Origin: Petrolisthes cinctipes
Taxonomy: Eukaryota > Arthropoda > Malacostraca > Decapoda > Porcellanidae
Length of the DNA: 64,000 nucleotides
NCBI GenBank assembly: GCA_033782935.1
Contig: JAWQEG010001395.1
Location: forward strand, 1,086,501 to 1,150,500
Reading direction: 5' to 3'
The translations under genes were made by a program, and so were the position numbers. This document shows positions 1 to 9,412 of the stretch, piece after piece. Under the pieces are notes generated by a model that was not told the DNA's origin, made no database searches, and saw nothing but the letters and a program-made list of their open reading frames with translations. Within the stretch, counting starts at the first letter, position 1. Each line of letters begins with the position of its first letter.

Positions 1-398
1 CCTGAATTTGAGATATAAACGGGGACAGAAGATACATGCACATATTGACTTTGGGCATCTAAAATATCGATTTTCAGCATGTTTTGGGCCTGTATTTTGA
101 AAATACTCTAACACTGAGTAGGCATATACAGATTGCTTCTGGGACCCCAAAATATTGAATTTTCGGGTGTTTTGAGCCTGAATTTGAGATATAAACGGGT
201 ACTGAAGATGCATGCACATATCGACTTTTGTGCACCTAAAAGATCGATTTTCAGTATGTTTTGAGCATGTATTTTGAAAATACTCTAACACAGGGTAGGC
301 ATGTACAGATCGCTTCTGGGACCCCTAAATATCGAATTTTCGGGTGTTTTGGGACTGAATTTGAGATATCGACTTTTTGGCACCTAAAAGATCGATTT
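1..398 (+). repeat. Partial trimer at the left edge
   Basis: Alpha M1 (from position 2), M2 (from 178) and the first part of an M3 (from 355). The array is cut by the window edge in mid-phase. It has a private 'gggacagaag' near position 22 in place of 'gggtacagaag'. Confidence 0.9.
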
Positions 399-502
399 TT
401 AGCATGTTTTTAGCCTATATTTTGAAAATATTCTAGCACTGAGTAGGCATGTACAGATTGCTTCTGGGACCCCAAAATATTGAATTTTCGGGTGTTTTGA
501 GC

Positions 503-678
503 CTGAATTTGAGATATAAACGGGTACAGAAGATACATGCACATATTGACTTTGGGCACCAAAAATATCGATTTTCAGCATGTTTTGGCCCTGAATTTTG
601 AAAATACTCTAACACGGAGTAGGCATGTACAGATCGCTTCTGGGACCCCAAAATATCGAATTTTCGGGTGTTTAGGGC
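503..678 (+). repeat. Reference monomer M1, beta form (176 bp)
   Basis: First monomer of the beta trimer. It differs from alpha M1 by 'gggcaccaaaaatatcg', 'cctgaattttgaaaatac', 'cacggagtagg', 'agatcgcttc', 'atatcgaatttt' and the exit 'gggtgtttagggcca'. Its right half is therefore M2-like at the CpG sites, which makes the beta form look like a mosaic of M1 and M2 lineages. A common sub-form has 'aaaaatagcgattttc' with 'taactcggagtagg'. Confidence 0.9.
554..641 (+). repeat. Half-unit B (88 bp) of the ancestral dimer
   Basis: This 88-bp stretch aligns along most of its length to the following 89 bp (642-730). Matching pairs in order: 'gggcaccaaaaatatcg' / 'gggaccccaaaatatcg'; 'attttcagcatgttttggcc' / 'attttcgggtgtttagggcc'; 'tgaattttgaaaata' / 'agaatttgaaatata'; 'gcatgtacagatcgcttctg' / 'gcatgcacatatcgactttt'. 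The order and spacing of all blocks are preserved, so the 177-bp monomer arose from two copies of an element of about 88 bp. Confidence 0.82.
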
Positions 679-730
679 CAGAATTTGAAATATAAACGGG
701 TACAGAAGATGCATGCACATATCGACTTTT
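642..730 (+). repeat. Half-unit A (89 bp) of the ancestral dimer
   Basis: Partner of the preceding half-unit; 88 + 89 gives exactly one 177-bp monomer. The 29 bp deleted in M3 lie wholly inside this half, so M3 consists of a truncated half A of about 60 bp and a complete half B. Confidence 0.82.
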
Positions 731-855
731 GGGCACCTAAAAGATCGATTTTCAGTATGTTTTTGGCCTGTATTTTGAAAATACTCTAACACGGAGTAGG
801 CATGTACAGATACCTTCTGGGACCTCTAAATATCGAATTTTCGGGTGTTTTGGGA
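679..855 (+). repeat. Reference monomer M2, beta form (177 bp)
   Basis: Second monomer of the beta trimer. It starts 'cagaatttga' rather than 'ctgaatttga'. It has 'gtacagaagatgcatgcac', 'cttttgggcacctaaaag', 'tatgtttttggcctgtattttg', often 'ggagtaagcatg', then 'agataccttctgggacctct'. It is followed by M3 at 856-1003. Beta trimers alternate with alpha trimers over the whole window. Confidence 0.9.
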
Positions 856-1003
856 CTGAATTTGAGATATCGATTTTTTGGCACCTAAAATATCGATTTT
901 TAGCATGTTTTTAGCCTATATTTTGAAAATATTCTAGCACGGAGTAGGCATGTACAGATTGCTTCTGGGACCCCAAAATATTGAATTTTCGGGTGTTTTG
1001 AGC

Positions 1004-1179
1004 CTGAATTTGAGATATAAACGGGTACAGAAAATACATGCACATATTGACTTTGGGCATCTAAAATATCGATTTTCAGCATGTTTTGGGCCTGTATTTT
1101 GAAAATACTCTAACACTGAGTAGGCATGTACAGATTGCTTCTGGGACCCCAAAATATTGAATTTTCGGGTGTTTTGATC
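1004..1179 (+). repeat. Reference monomer M1, alpha form (176 bp)
   Basis: First monomer of the alpha trimer, phased at 'ctgaatttgag'. It keeps the 29-bp segment missing from M3. Diagnostic sites are 'agatacatgcacatattgac', 'gggcatctaaaatatcg', 'gggcctgtattttg', 'cactgagtagg', 'agattgcttc' and 'atattgaatttt'. It reads TG at three places where M2 reads CG. The strand label is arbitrary, because no transcript is known. Confidence 0.93.
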
Positions 1180-1194
1180 CTGAATTTGAGATAT

Positions 1195-1223
1195 AAACGG
1201 GTACTGAAGATGCATGCACATAT
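1195..1223 (+). other. 29-bp segment present in M1/M2 and deleted from M3
   Basis: The segment begins 'aaacgggtac' and ends 'gcacatat'. It follows 'gagATAT' and itself ends in 'ATAT', so its loss leaves one ATAT at the M3 junction (1368-1371). Subtracting 29 from 177 gives 148 exactly. It contains the alternating purine-pyrimidine tract (1210-1223), the TGCATGCA palindrome and the 'aaacggg' motif, so all three are missing from about every third monomer. Confidence 0.9.
1210..1223. other. 14-nt alternating purine-pyrimidine tract
   Basis: 'atgcatgcacatat' alternates purine and pyrimidine through all 14 bases and includes the TGCATGCA palindrome. The M1 version 'atacatgcacatat' and the sub-form 'atgcatacacatat' also alternate. 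Such tracts can adopt left-handed DNA under supercoiling; whether this one does is unknown. Confidence 0.7.
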
Positions 1224-1270
1224 CGACTTTTGTGCACCTAAAAGATCGATTTTCAGTATGTTTTGAGCAT

Positions 1271-1285
1271 GTATTTTGAAAATAC
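1271..1285. other. Dyad gtattttGaaaatac, M2 version
   Basis: A perfect 7-bp inverted repeat around one central G. It occurs in alpha M1, in M2 and in beta M2. The beta M1 form 'gaattttgaaaatac' has one mismatched pair. It lies in half-unit B, just before the 'ctctaacac' segment. Confidence 0.88.
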
Positions 1286-1356
1286 TCTAACACGGAGTAG
1301 GCATGTACAGATCGCTTCTGGGACCACTAAATATAGAATTTTCGGGTGTTTTGGGA

Positions 1357-1504
1357 CTGAATTTGAGATATCGACTTTTTGGCACCTAAAAGATCGATTT
1401 TTAGCATGTTTTAAGCCTATATTTTGAAAATATTCTAGCACGGAGTAGGCATGCACAGATTGCTTCTGGGACCCCAAAATATTGATTTTTCGGGTGTTTT
1501 GAGC
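1357..1504 (+). repeat. Reference monomer M3 (148 bp, 29-bp internal deletion)
   Basis: Short third monomer. It begins 'ctgaatttgagatat' and jumps straight to 'cgactttttggcacc'. The 29 bases present at 1195-1223 of the neighbouring M2 are absent after position 1371. Other diagnostic sites are 'gatttttagcatg', 'agcctatattttg' and 'aaaatattctagcac'. Two sub-forms exist: 'cgactttttggcacctaaaag' split as 'cgactttttgg' with 'cctaaaagatcg', and 'cgattttttgg' with 'cctaaaatgtcg'. Because it is rare, its 'gatttttagcatg' motif is the best landmark for phasing the HORs. Confidence 0.93.
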
Positions 1505-2728
1505 CTGAATTTGAGATATAAACGGGTACAGACGATACATGCACATATTGACTTTGGGCACCAAAAATAGCGATTTTCAGCATGTTTTGGGCCTGAATTT
1601 TGAAAATACTCTAACTCGGAGTAGGCATGTACAGATCGCTTCTGGGACCCCAAAATATCGAATTTTCGGGTGTTTAGGGCCAGAATTTGAGATATAAACG
1701 GGTACAGAAGATGCATGCACATATCGACTTTTGGGCACCTATAAGATCGATTTTCAGTATGTTTTGAGCATGTATTTTGAAAATACTCTAACACGGAGTA
1801 GGCATGTACAGATCGCTTCTGGGACCCCTAAATATCGAATTTTCGGGTGTTTTGGGACTGAATTTGAGATATCGATTTTTTGGCACCTAAAATGTCGATT
1901 TTTAGCATGTTTTTAGCCTATATTTTGAAAATATTCTAGCACTGTGTAGGCATGTACAGATTGCTTCTGGGACCCCAAAATATCGAATTTTCGGGTGTTT
2001 TGAGCCTGAATTTGAGCTATAAACGGGTACTGAAGATGCATACACATATCGACTTTTGTGCACCTAAAAGATCGATTTTCAGTATGTTTTGAGCATGTAT
2101 TTTGAAAATACTCTGACACGGAGTAGGCATGTACAGATACCTTCTGGGGCCCATAAATATCGAATTTTCGGGTGTTTTGAGCCTGAATTTGAGCTATAAA
2201 CGGGTACTGATGATGCATACACATATCGATTTTTGGGCACCTAAAAGATCGATTTTCAGTATGTTTTGAGCATGTATTTTGAAAATACTCTAACACTGAG
2301 TAGGCATGTACAGATCGCTTCTGGGACCCCTAAATATCGAATTTTCGGGTGTTTTGGGACTGAATTTGAGATATCGATTTTTTGGCACCTAAAATGTCGA
2401 TTTTTAGCATGTTTTTAGCCTATATTTTGAAAATATTCTAGCACTGTGTAGGCATGTACAGATTGCTTCTGGGACCCCAAAATATCGAATTTTCGGGTGT
2501 TTTGAGCCTGAATTTGAGCTATAAACGGGTACTGAAGATGCATACACATATCGACTTTTGTGCACCTAAAAGATCGATTTTCAGTATGTTTTGAGCATGT
2601 ATTTTGAAAATACTCTGACACGGAGTAGGCATGTACAGATACCTTCTGGGACCCCTAAATATCGAATTTTCGGGTGTTTTGGGACTGAATTTGAGATATC
2701 GACTTTTTGGCACCTAAAAGATCGATTT
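1401..2728 (+). repeat. 1,328-bp HOR, copy 1
   Basis: An eight-monomer unit, with M3 landmarks at 1401, 1902 and 2404 (501 + 502 + 325). The last part is an M2-M3 dimer that lacks M1. It carries the private 'gtacagacgatacatg' and several 'gagctataaacggg' monomers. It matches the next unit closely from about 1,530 on; one difference is 'ctggggccc' here against 'ctgggaccc' in copy 2. Confidence 0.93.
1419..1433. other. Dyad atattttGaaaatat, M3 version
   Basis: This is the same site in M3. Compared with the M2 version, both outer bases have changed (g to a on the left, c to t on the right), so the 7-bp inverted repeat stays perfect. Nearly all M3 copies read here carry this paired change. Confidence 0.88.
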
Positions 2729-4056
2729 TTAGCATGTTTTTAGCCTATATTTTGAAAATATTCTAGCACTGAGTAGGCATGTACAGATTGCTTCTGGGAC
2801 CCCAAAATATTGAATTTTCGGGTGTTTTGAGCCTGAATTTGAGATATAAACGGGTACAGACGATACATGCACATATTGACTTTGGGCACCAAAAATAGCG
2901 ATTTTCAGCATGTTTTGGGCCTGAATTTTGAAAATACTCTAACTCGGAGTAGGCATGTACAGATCGCTTCTGGGACCCCAAAATATCGAATTTTCGGGTG
3001 TTTAGGGCCAGAATTTGAGATATAAACGGGTACAGAAGATGCATGCACATATCGACTTTTGGGCACCTATAAGATCGATTTTCAGTATGTTTTGAGCATG
3101 TATTTTGAAAATACTCTAACACGGAGTAGGCATGTACAGATCGCTTCTGGGACCCCTAAATATCGAATTTTCGGGTGTTTTGGGACTGAATTTGAGATAT
3201 CGATTTTTTGGCACCTAAAATGTCGATTTTTAGCATGTTTTTAGCCTATATTTTGAAAATATTCTAGCACTGTGTAGGCATGTACAGATTGCTTCTGGGA
3301 CCCCAAAATATCGAATTTTCGGGTGTTTTGAGCCTGAATTTGAGCTATAAACGGGTACTGAAGATGCATACACATATCGACTTTTGTGCACCTAAAAGAT
3401 CGATTTTCAGTATGTTTTGAGCATGTATTTTGAAAATACTCTGACACGGAGTAGGCATGTACAGATACCTTCTGGGACCCATAAATATCGAATTTTCGGG
3501 TGTTTTGAGCCTGAATTTGAGCTATAAACGGGTACTGATGATGCATACACATATCGATTTTTGGGCACCTAAAAGATCGATTTTCAGTATGTTTTGAGCA
3601 TGTATTTTGAAAATACTCTAACACTGAGTAGGCATGTACAGATCGCTTCTGGGACCCCTAAATATCGAATTTTCGGGTGTTTTGGGACTGAATTTGAGAT
3701 ATCGATTTTTTGGCACCTAAAATGTCGATTTTTAGCATGTTTTTAGCCTATATTTTGAAAATATTCTAGCACTGTGTAGGCATGTACAGATTGCTTCTGG
3801 GACCCCAAAATATCGAATTTTCGGGTGTTTTGAGCCTGAATTTGAGCTATAAACGGGTACTGAAGATGCATACACATATCGACTTTTGTGCACCTAAAAG
3901 ATCGATTTTCAGTATGTTTTGAGCATGTATTTTGAAAATACTCTGACACGGAGTAGGCATGTACAGATACCTTCTGGGACCCCTAAATATCGAATTTTCG
4001 GGTGTTTTGGGACTGAATTTGAGATATCGACTTTTTGGCACCTAAAAGATCGATTT
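2729..4056 (+). repeat. 1,328-bp HOR, copy 2
   Basis: Direct tandem copy of the preceding unit, with landmarks at 2729, 3230 and 3732 in the same 501 + 502 + 325 pattern. It shares private variants with copy 1, including 'gtacagacgatacatg' and 'gatgatgcatacac'. The similarity indicates a fairly recent duplication. Confidence 0.93.
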
Positions 4057-4734
4057 TTAGCATGTTTTTAGCCTATATTTTGAAAATATTCTAGCACTGA
4101 GTAGGCATGTACAGATTGCTTCTGGGACCCCAAAATATTTAATTTTCGGGTGTTTTGAGCCTGAATTTGAGATATAAACGGGTACAGAAGATACATGCAC
4201 ATATTGACTTTGGGCACCAAAAATATCGATTTTCAGCATGTTTTGGGCCTGAATTTTGAAAATACTCTAACACGGAGTAGGCATGTACAGATCGCTTCTT
4301 GGACCCCAAAATATCGAATTTTCGGGTGTTTAGGGCCAGAATTTGAGATATAAACGGGTACAGAAGATGCATGCACATATCGACTTTTGGGCACCTAAAA
4401 GATCGATTTTCAGTATGTTTTTGGCCTGTATTTTGAAAATACTCTGACACGGAGTAGGCATGTACAGATTTCTTCTGGGACCCCAAAATATTGAATTTTT
4501 GGGTGTTTTGAGCCTGAATTTGAGATATAAACGGGTACTGAAGATGCATACACATATCGACTTTTGTGCACCTAAAAGATCGATTTTCAGTATGTTTTGA
4601 GAATGTATTTTGAAAATACTCTGACACGGAGTAGGCATGTACAGATCGCTTCTGGGACCCCTAAATATCGAATTTTCGGGTGTTTTGGGACTGAATTTGA
4701 GATATCGACTTTTTGGCACCTAAAAGATCGATTT
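4057..4734 (+). repeat. 678-bp four-monomer HOR, copy 1
   Basis: M1, two long M2-class monomers and M3 (501 + 177). Private variants are 'aaaatatttaattttcggg', 'gcttcttggacc', 'gatttcttctggg' and 'tgagaatgtattttg'. Confidence 0.92.
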
Positions 4735-5412
4735 TTAGCATGTTTTTAGCCTATATTTTGAAAATATTCTAGCACTGAGTAGGCATGTACAGATTGCTTC
4801 TGGGACCCCAAAATATTTAATTTTCGGGTGTTTTGAGCCTGAATTTGAGATATAAACGGGTACAGAAGATACATGCACATATTGACTTTGGGCACCAAAA
4901 ATATCGATTTTCAGCATGTTTTGGGCCTGAATTTTGAAAATACTCTAACACGGAGTAGGCATGTACAGATCGCTTCTTGGACCCCAAAATATCGAATTTT
5001 CGGGTGTTTAGGGCCAGAATTTGAGATATAAACGGGTACAGAAGATGCATGCACATATCGACTTTTGGGCACCTAAAAGATCGATTTTCAGTATGTTTTT
5101 GGCCTGTATTTTGAAAATACTCTGACACGGAGTAGGCATGTACAGATTTCTTCTGGGACCCCAAAATATTGAATTTTTGGGTGTTTTGAGCCTGAATTTG
5201 AGATATAAACGGGTACTGAAGATGCATACACATATCGACTTTTGTGCACCTAAAAGATCGATTTTCAGTATGTTTTGAGAATGTATTTTGAAAATACTCT
5301 GACACGGAGTAGGCATGTACAGATCGCTTCTGGGACCCCTAAATATCGAATTTTCGGGTGTTTTGGGACTGAATTTGAGATATCGACTTTTTGGCACCTA
5401 AAAGATCGATTT
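4735..5412 (+). repeat. 678-bp four-monomer HOR, copy 2
   Basis: Tandem copy of 4057-4734 at an offset of exactly 678, with all four private variants repeated. I saw no difference between the two copies in the lines compared. Confidence 0.92.
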
Positions 5413-5903
5413 TTAGCATGTTTTTAGCCTATATTTTGAAAATATTCTAGCACTGTACAGATTGCTTCTGGGACCCCAAAATATTGAATTTTCGGGTGTT
5501 TTGAGCCTGAATTCGAGATATAAACGGGTACAGAAGATACATGCACATATTGACTTTGGGCACCAAAAATATCGATTTTCAGCATGTTTTGGGCCTGAAT
5601 TTTGAAAATACTCTAACACGGAGTAGGCATGTACAGATCGCTTCTGGGACCCCAAAATATCGAATTTTCGGGTGTTTAGGGCCAGAATTTGAGATATAAA
5701 CGGGTACAGAAGATGCATGCACATATCGACTTTTGGGCACCTAAAAGATCGATTTTCAGTATGTTTTGAGCATGCATTTTGAAAATACTCTAACACGGAG
5801 TAGGCATGTAAAGATCGCTTCTGGGACCCCTATATATCGAATTTTCGGGTGTTTTGGGACTGAATTTGAGATATCAACTTTTTGGCACCTAAAATATCGA
5901 TTT
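5413..5903 (+). repeat. 491-bp trimer with 10-bp deletion
   Basis: A 501-bp trimer minus 10 bp: 'cactgtacag' at 5451-5460 replaces 'cactgtgtaggcatgtacag'. The loss lies between two TGT copies. The same deletion marks other trimers, for example at 17,808, 21,959 and 29,138 and many after 40.5 kb. Confidence 0.9.
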
Positions 5904-8900
5904 TTAGCATGTTTTTAGCCTATATTTTGAAAATATTCTAGCACTGAGTAGGCATGTACAGATTGCTTCTGGGACCCCAAAATATTGAATTTTCGGGTGT
6001 TTTGAGCCTGAATTTGAGATATAAACGGGTACAGAAGATACATGCACATATTGACTTTGGGCACCAAAAATATCGATTTTCAGCATGTTTTGGCCCTGAA
6101 TTTTGAAAATACTCTAACACGGAGTAGGCATGTACAGATCGCTTCTGGGACCCCAAAATATCGAATTTTCGGGTGTTTAGGGCCAGAATTTGAGATATAA
6201 ACGGGTACAGAAGATGCATGCACATATCGACTTTTGGGCACCTAAAAGATCGATTTTCAGTATGTTTTTGGCCTGTATTTTGAAAATACTCTAACACGGA
6301 GTAGGCATGTAGAGATACCTTCTGGGACCTCTAAATATCGAATTTTCGGGTGTTTTGGGACTGAATTTGAGATATCGATTTTTTGGCACCTAAAATATCG
6401 ATTTTTAGCATGTTTTTAGCCTATATTTTGAAAATATTCTAGCACTGTGTAGGCATGTACAGATTGCTTCTGGGACCCCAAAATATTGAATTTTCGGGTG
6501 TTTTGAGCCAGAATTTGAGATATAAACGGGTACAGAAGATACATGCACATATTGACTTTTGGCATCTAAAATATCGATTTTCAGCATGTTTTGGGCCTGC
6601 ATTTTGAAAATACTCTAACATTAAGTAGGCATGTACAGATTGCTTCTGGGACCCCAAAATATTGAATTTTCGGGTGTTTTGAGCCTGAATTTGAGCTATA
6701 AACGGGTACTGAAGATGCATACACATATCGACTTTTGTGCACCTAAAAGATCGATTTTCAGTATGTTTTGAGAATGTATTTTGAAAATACTCTGACACGG
6801 AGTAGGCATGTACAGATACCTTCTGGGACCCCTAAAAATCGAATTTTCGGGTGTTTTGGGACTTAATTTGAGATATCGACTTTTTGGCACCTAAAAGATC
6901 GATTTTTAGCATGTTTTTAGCCTATATTTTGAAAATATTCTAGCACGGAGTAGGCATGTACAGATTGCTTCTGGGACCCCAAAATATTGAATTTTCGGGT
7001 GTTTTGAGCCTGAATTTGAGATATAAACGGGTACAGAAAATACATGCACATATTGACTTCGGGCATCTAAAATATCGATTTTCAGCATGTTTTGGGCCTG
7101 TATTTTGAAAATACTCTAACACTGAGTAGGCATGTACAGATTGCTTCTGGGACCCCAAAATATTGAATTTTCGGGTGTTTTGATCCTGAATTTGAGATAT
7201 AAACGGGTACTGAAGATGCATGCACATATCGACTTTTGTGCACCTAAAAGATCGATTTTCAGTATGTTTTGAGCATGTATTTTGAAAATACTCTAACACG
7301 GAGTAGGCATGTATAGATCGCTTCTGGGACCCCTAAATATCGAATTTTCGGGTGTTTTGGGACTGAATTTGAGATATCGACTTTTTGGCACCTAAAAGAT
7401 CGATTTTTAGCATGTTTTAAGCCTATATTTTGAAAATATTCTAGCACGGAGTAGGCATGCACAGATTGCTTCTGGGACCCCAAAATATTGATTTTTCGGG
7501 TGTTTTGAGCCTGAATTTGAGATATAAACGGGTACAGACGATACATGCACATATTGACTTTGGGCACCAAAAATAGCGATTTTCAGCATGTTTTGGGCCT
7601 GAATTTTAAAAATACTCTAACACGGAGTAGGCATGTACAGATCGCTTCTGGGACCCATAAATATCGAATTTTCGGGTGTTTAGGGCCAGAATTTGAGATA
7701 TAAACGGGTATAGAAGATGCATGCACATATCGACTTTTGGGCACCTAAAAGATCGATTTTCAGTATGTTTTGAGCATGTATTTTGAAAATACTCTAACAC
7801 GGAGTAGGCATGTACAGATCGCTTCTGGGACCCCTAAATATCGAATTTTCGGGTGTTTTGGGACTGAATTTGAGATATCGATTTTTTGGCACCTAAAATA
7901 TCGATTTTTAGCATGTTTTTAGCCTATATTTTGAAAATATTCTAGCACTGAGAAGGCATGTACAGATTGCTTCTGGGACCCCAAATATTGAATTTTCGGG
8001 TGTTTTGAGCCTGAATTTGAGATATAAACGGGTACAGAAGATACATGCACATATTGACTTTGGGCACCAAAAATATCGATTTTCAGCATGTTTTGGGCCT
8101 GAATTTTGAAAATACTCTAACACGGAGTAGGCATGTACAGATCGCTTCTGGGACCCCAAAATATCGAATTTTCGGGTGTTTAGGGCCAGAATTTGAGATA
8201 TAAACGGGTACAGAAGATGCATGCAAATATCGACTTTTGGGCACCTAAAAGATCGATTTTCAGTATGTTTTTGGCCTGTATTTTGAAAATACTCTAACAC
8301 GGAGTAAGCATGTACAGATACCTTCTGGGACCTCTAAATATCGAATTTTCGGGTGTTTTGGGACTGAATTTGAGATATCGATTTTTTGGCACCCAAAAAT
8401 GTCGATTTTTAGCATGTTTTTTAGCCTATATTTTGAAAATATTCTAGCACTGTGTAGGCATGTACAGATTGCTTCTGGGACCCCAAAATATTGAATTTTC
8501 TGGTGTTTTGAGCCTGAATTTGAGATATAAACGGGTACTGAATATGCATGCACATATTGACTTTGGGCATCTAAAATACCGATTTTCAGCATGTTTTGGG
8601 CCTGCATTTTGAAAATACTCTAACACTGAGTAGGCATGTACAGATTGCTTCTGGGACCCCAAAATATTGAATTTTCGGGTGTTTTGAGCCTGAATTTGAG
8701 CTATAAACGGGTACTGATGATGCATACACATATCGATTTTTGGGCACCTAAAAGATCGATTTTCAGTATGTTTTGAGCATGTATTTTCAAAATACTCTAA
8801 CACTGAGTAGGCATGTACAGATCGCTTCTGGGACCCCTAAATATCGAATTTTCGGGTGTTTTTGGGACTGAATTTGAGATATCGATTTTTTGGCACCTAA

Positions 8901-9412
8901 AATGTCGATTTTTAGCATGTTTTTAGCCTATATTTTGAAAATATTCTAGCACTGTGTAGGCATGTACAGATTGCTTCTGGGACCCCAAAATATTGATTTT
9001 TCGGGTGTTTTGAGCCTGAATTTGAGATATAAACGGGTACAGAAGATACATGCACATATTGACTTTGGGCACCAAAAATAGCGATTTTCAGCATGTTTTG
9101 GGCCTGAATTTTGAAAATACTCTAACTCGGAGTAGGCATGTACAGATCGCTTCTGGGACCCCAAAATATTGAATTTTCGGGTGTTTAGGGCCAGAATTTG
9201 AGATATAAACGGGTACAGAAGATGCATGCACATATCGACTTTTGGGCACCTAAAAGATCGATTTTCAGTATGTTTTGAGCATGTATTTTGAAAATACTCT
9301 AACACGGAGTAGGCATGTACAGATCGCTTCTGGGACCCCTAAATATCAAATTTTCGGGTGTTTTGGGACTGAATTTGAGATATCGATTTTTTGGCACCTA
9401 AAATGTCGATTT
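5904..9412 (+). repeat. Run of seven trimers (501-503 bp)
   Basis: M3 landmarks at 5904, 6405, 6906, 7407, 7908, 8409 and 8912. All steps are 501 bp except 8409 to 8912, which is 503 because of single extra T bases near 8,420 and 8,860. Alpha and beta trimers are mixed. The first part repeats 0.4-1.6 kb and shares the rare 'gtgttttgatcctgaa' (1,180 and 7,190) and 'attgatttttcggg'. Confidence 0.9.

Larger units (their letters stand above)
1180..1356 (+). repeat. Reference monomer M2, alpha form (177 bp)
   Basis: Second monomer of the alpha trimer. Diagnostic sites are 'gtactgaagatgcatgcac', 'atatcgacttttgtgcacc', 'agatcgattttcagtatg', 'tgagcatgtattttg', 'cacggagtagg', 'agatcgcttc' and the exit 'gttttgggactgaa'. 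It is the longest and most CpG-rich type. A sub-form with 'gagctataaacggg' and 'gcatacacatatcg' is frequent in the 1,328-, 1,680- and 325-bp blocks. Confidence 0.93.
399..1400 (+). repeat. Two 501-bp trimers
   Basis: M3 landmarks at 399, 900 and 1401 are exactly 501 bp apart. The first trimer is beta, the second alpha. This stretch recurs at 5,904-7,407: the first trimer at an offset of 5,505, the second at 6,006, with one extra trimer between them in the later copy. Confidence 0.92.

Noticed and set aside
433..792. 119-residue antisense reading frame (and similar frames across the window) as a gene
   Set aside because: It lies wholly inside satellite monomers, recurs with the repeat period, has no recognisable domain, and starts and stops at repeat-fixed sites. 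Frames of similar size also appear on the plus strand (e.g. 1731-1916, 16375-16605), again set by the repeat.
1271..1285. The dyad as a bacterial operator or terminator hairpin
   Set aside because: The context is eukaryote-type satellite with no genes. A one-base loop with AT-rich arms makes a poor RNA hairpin. It is reported instead as a DNA dyad.
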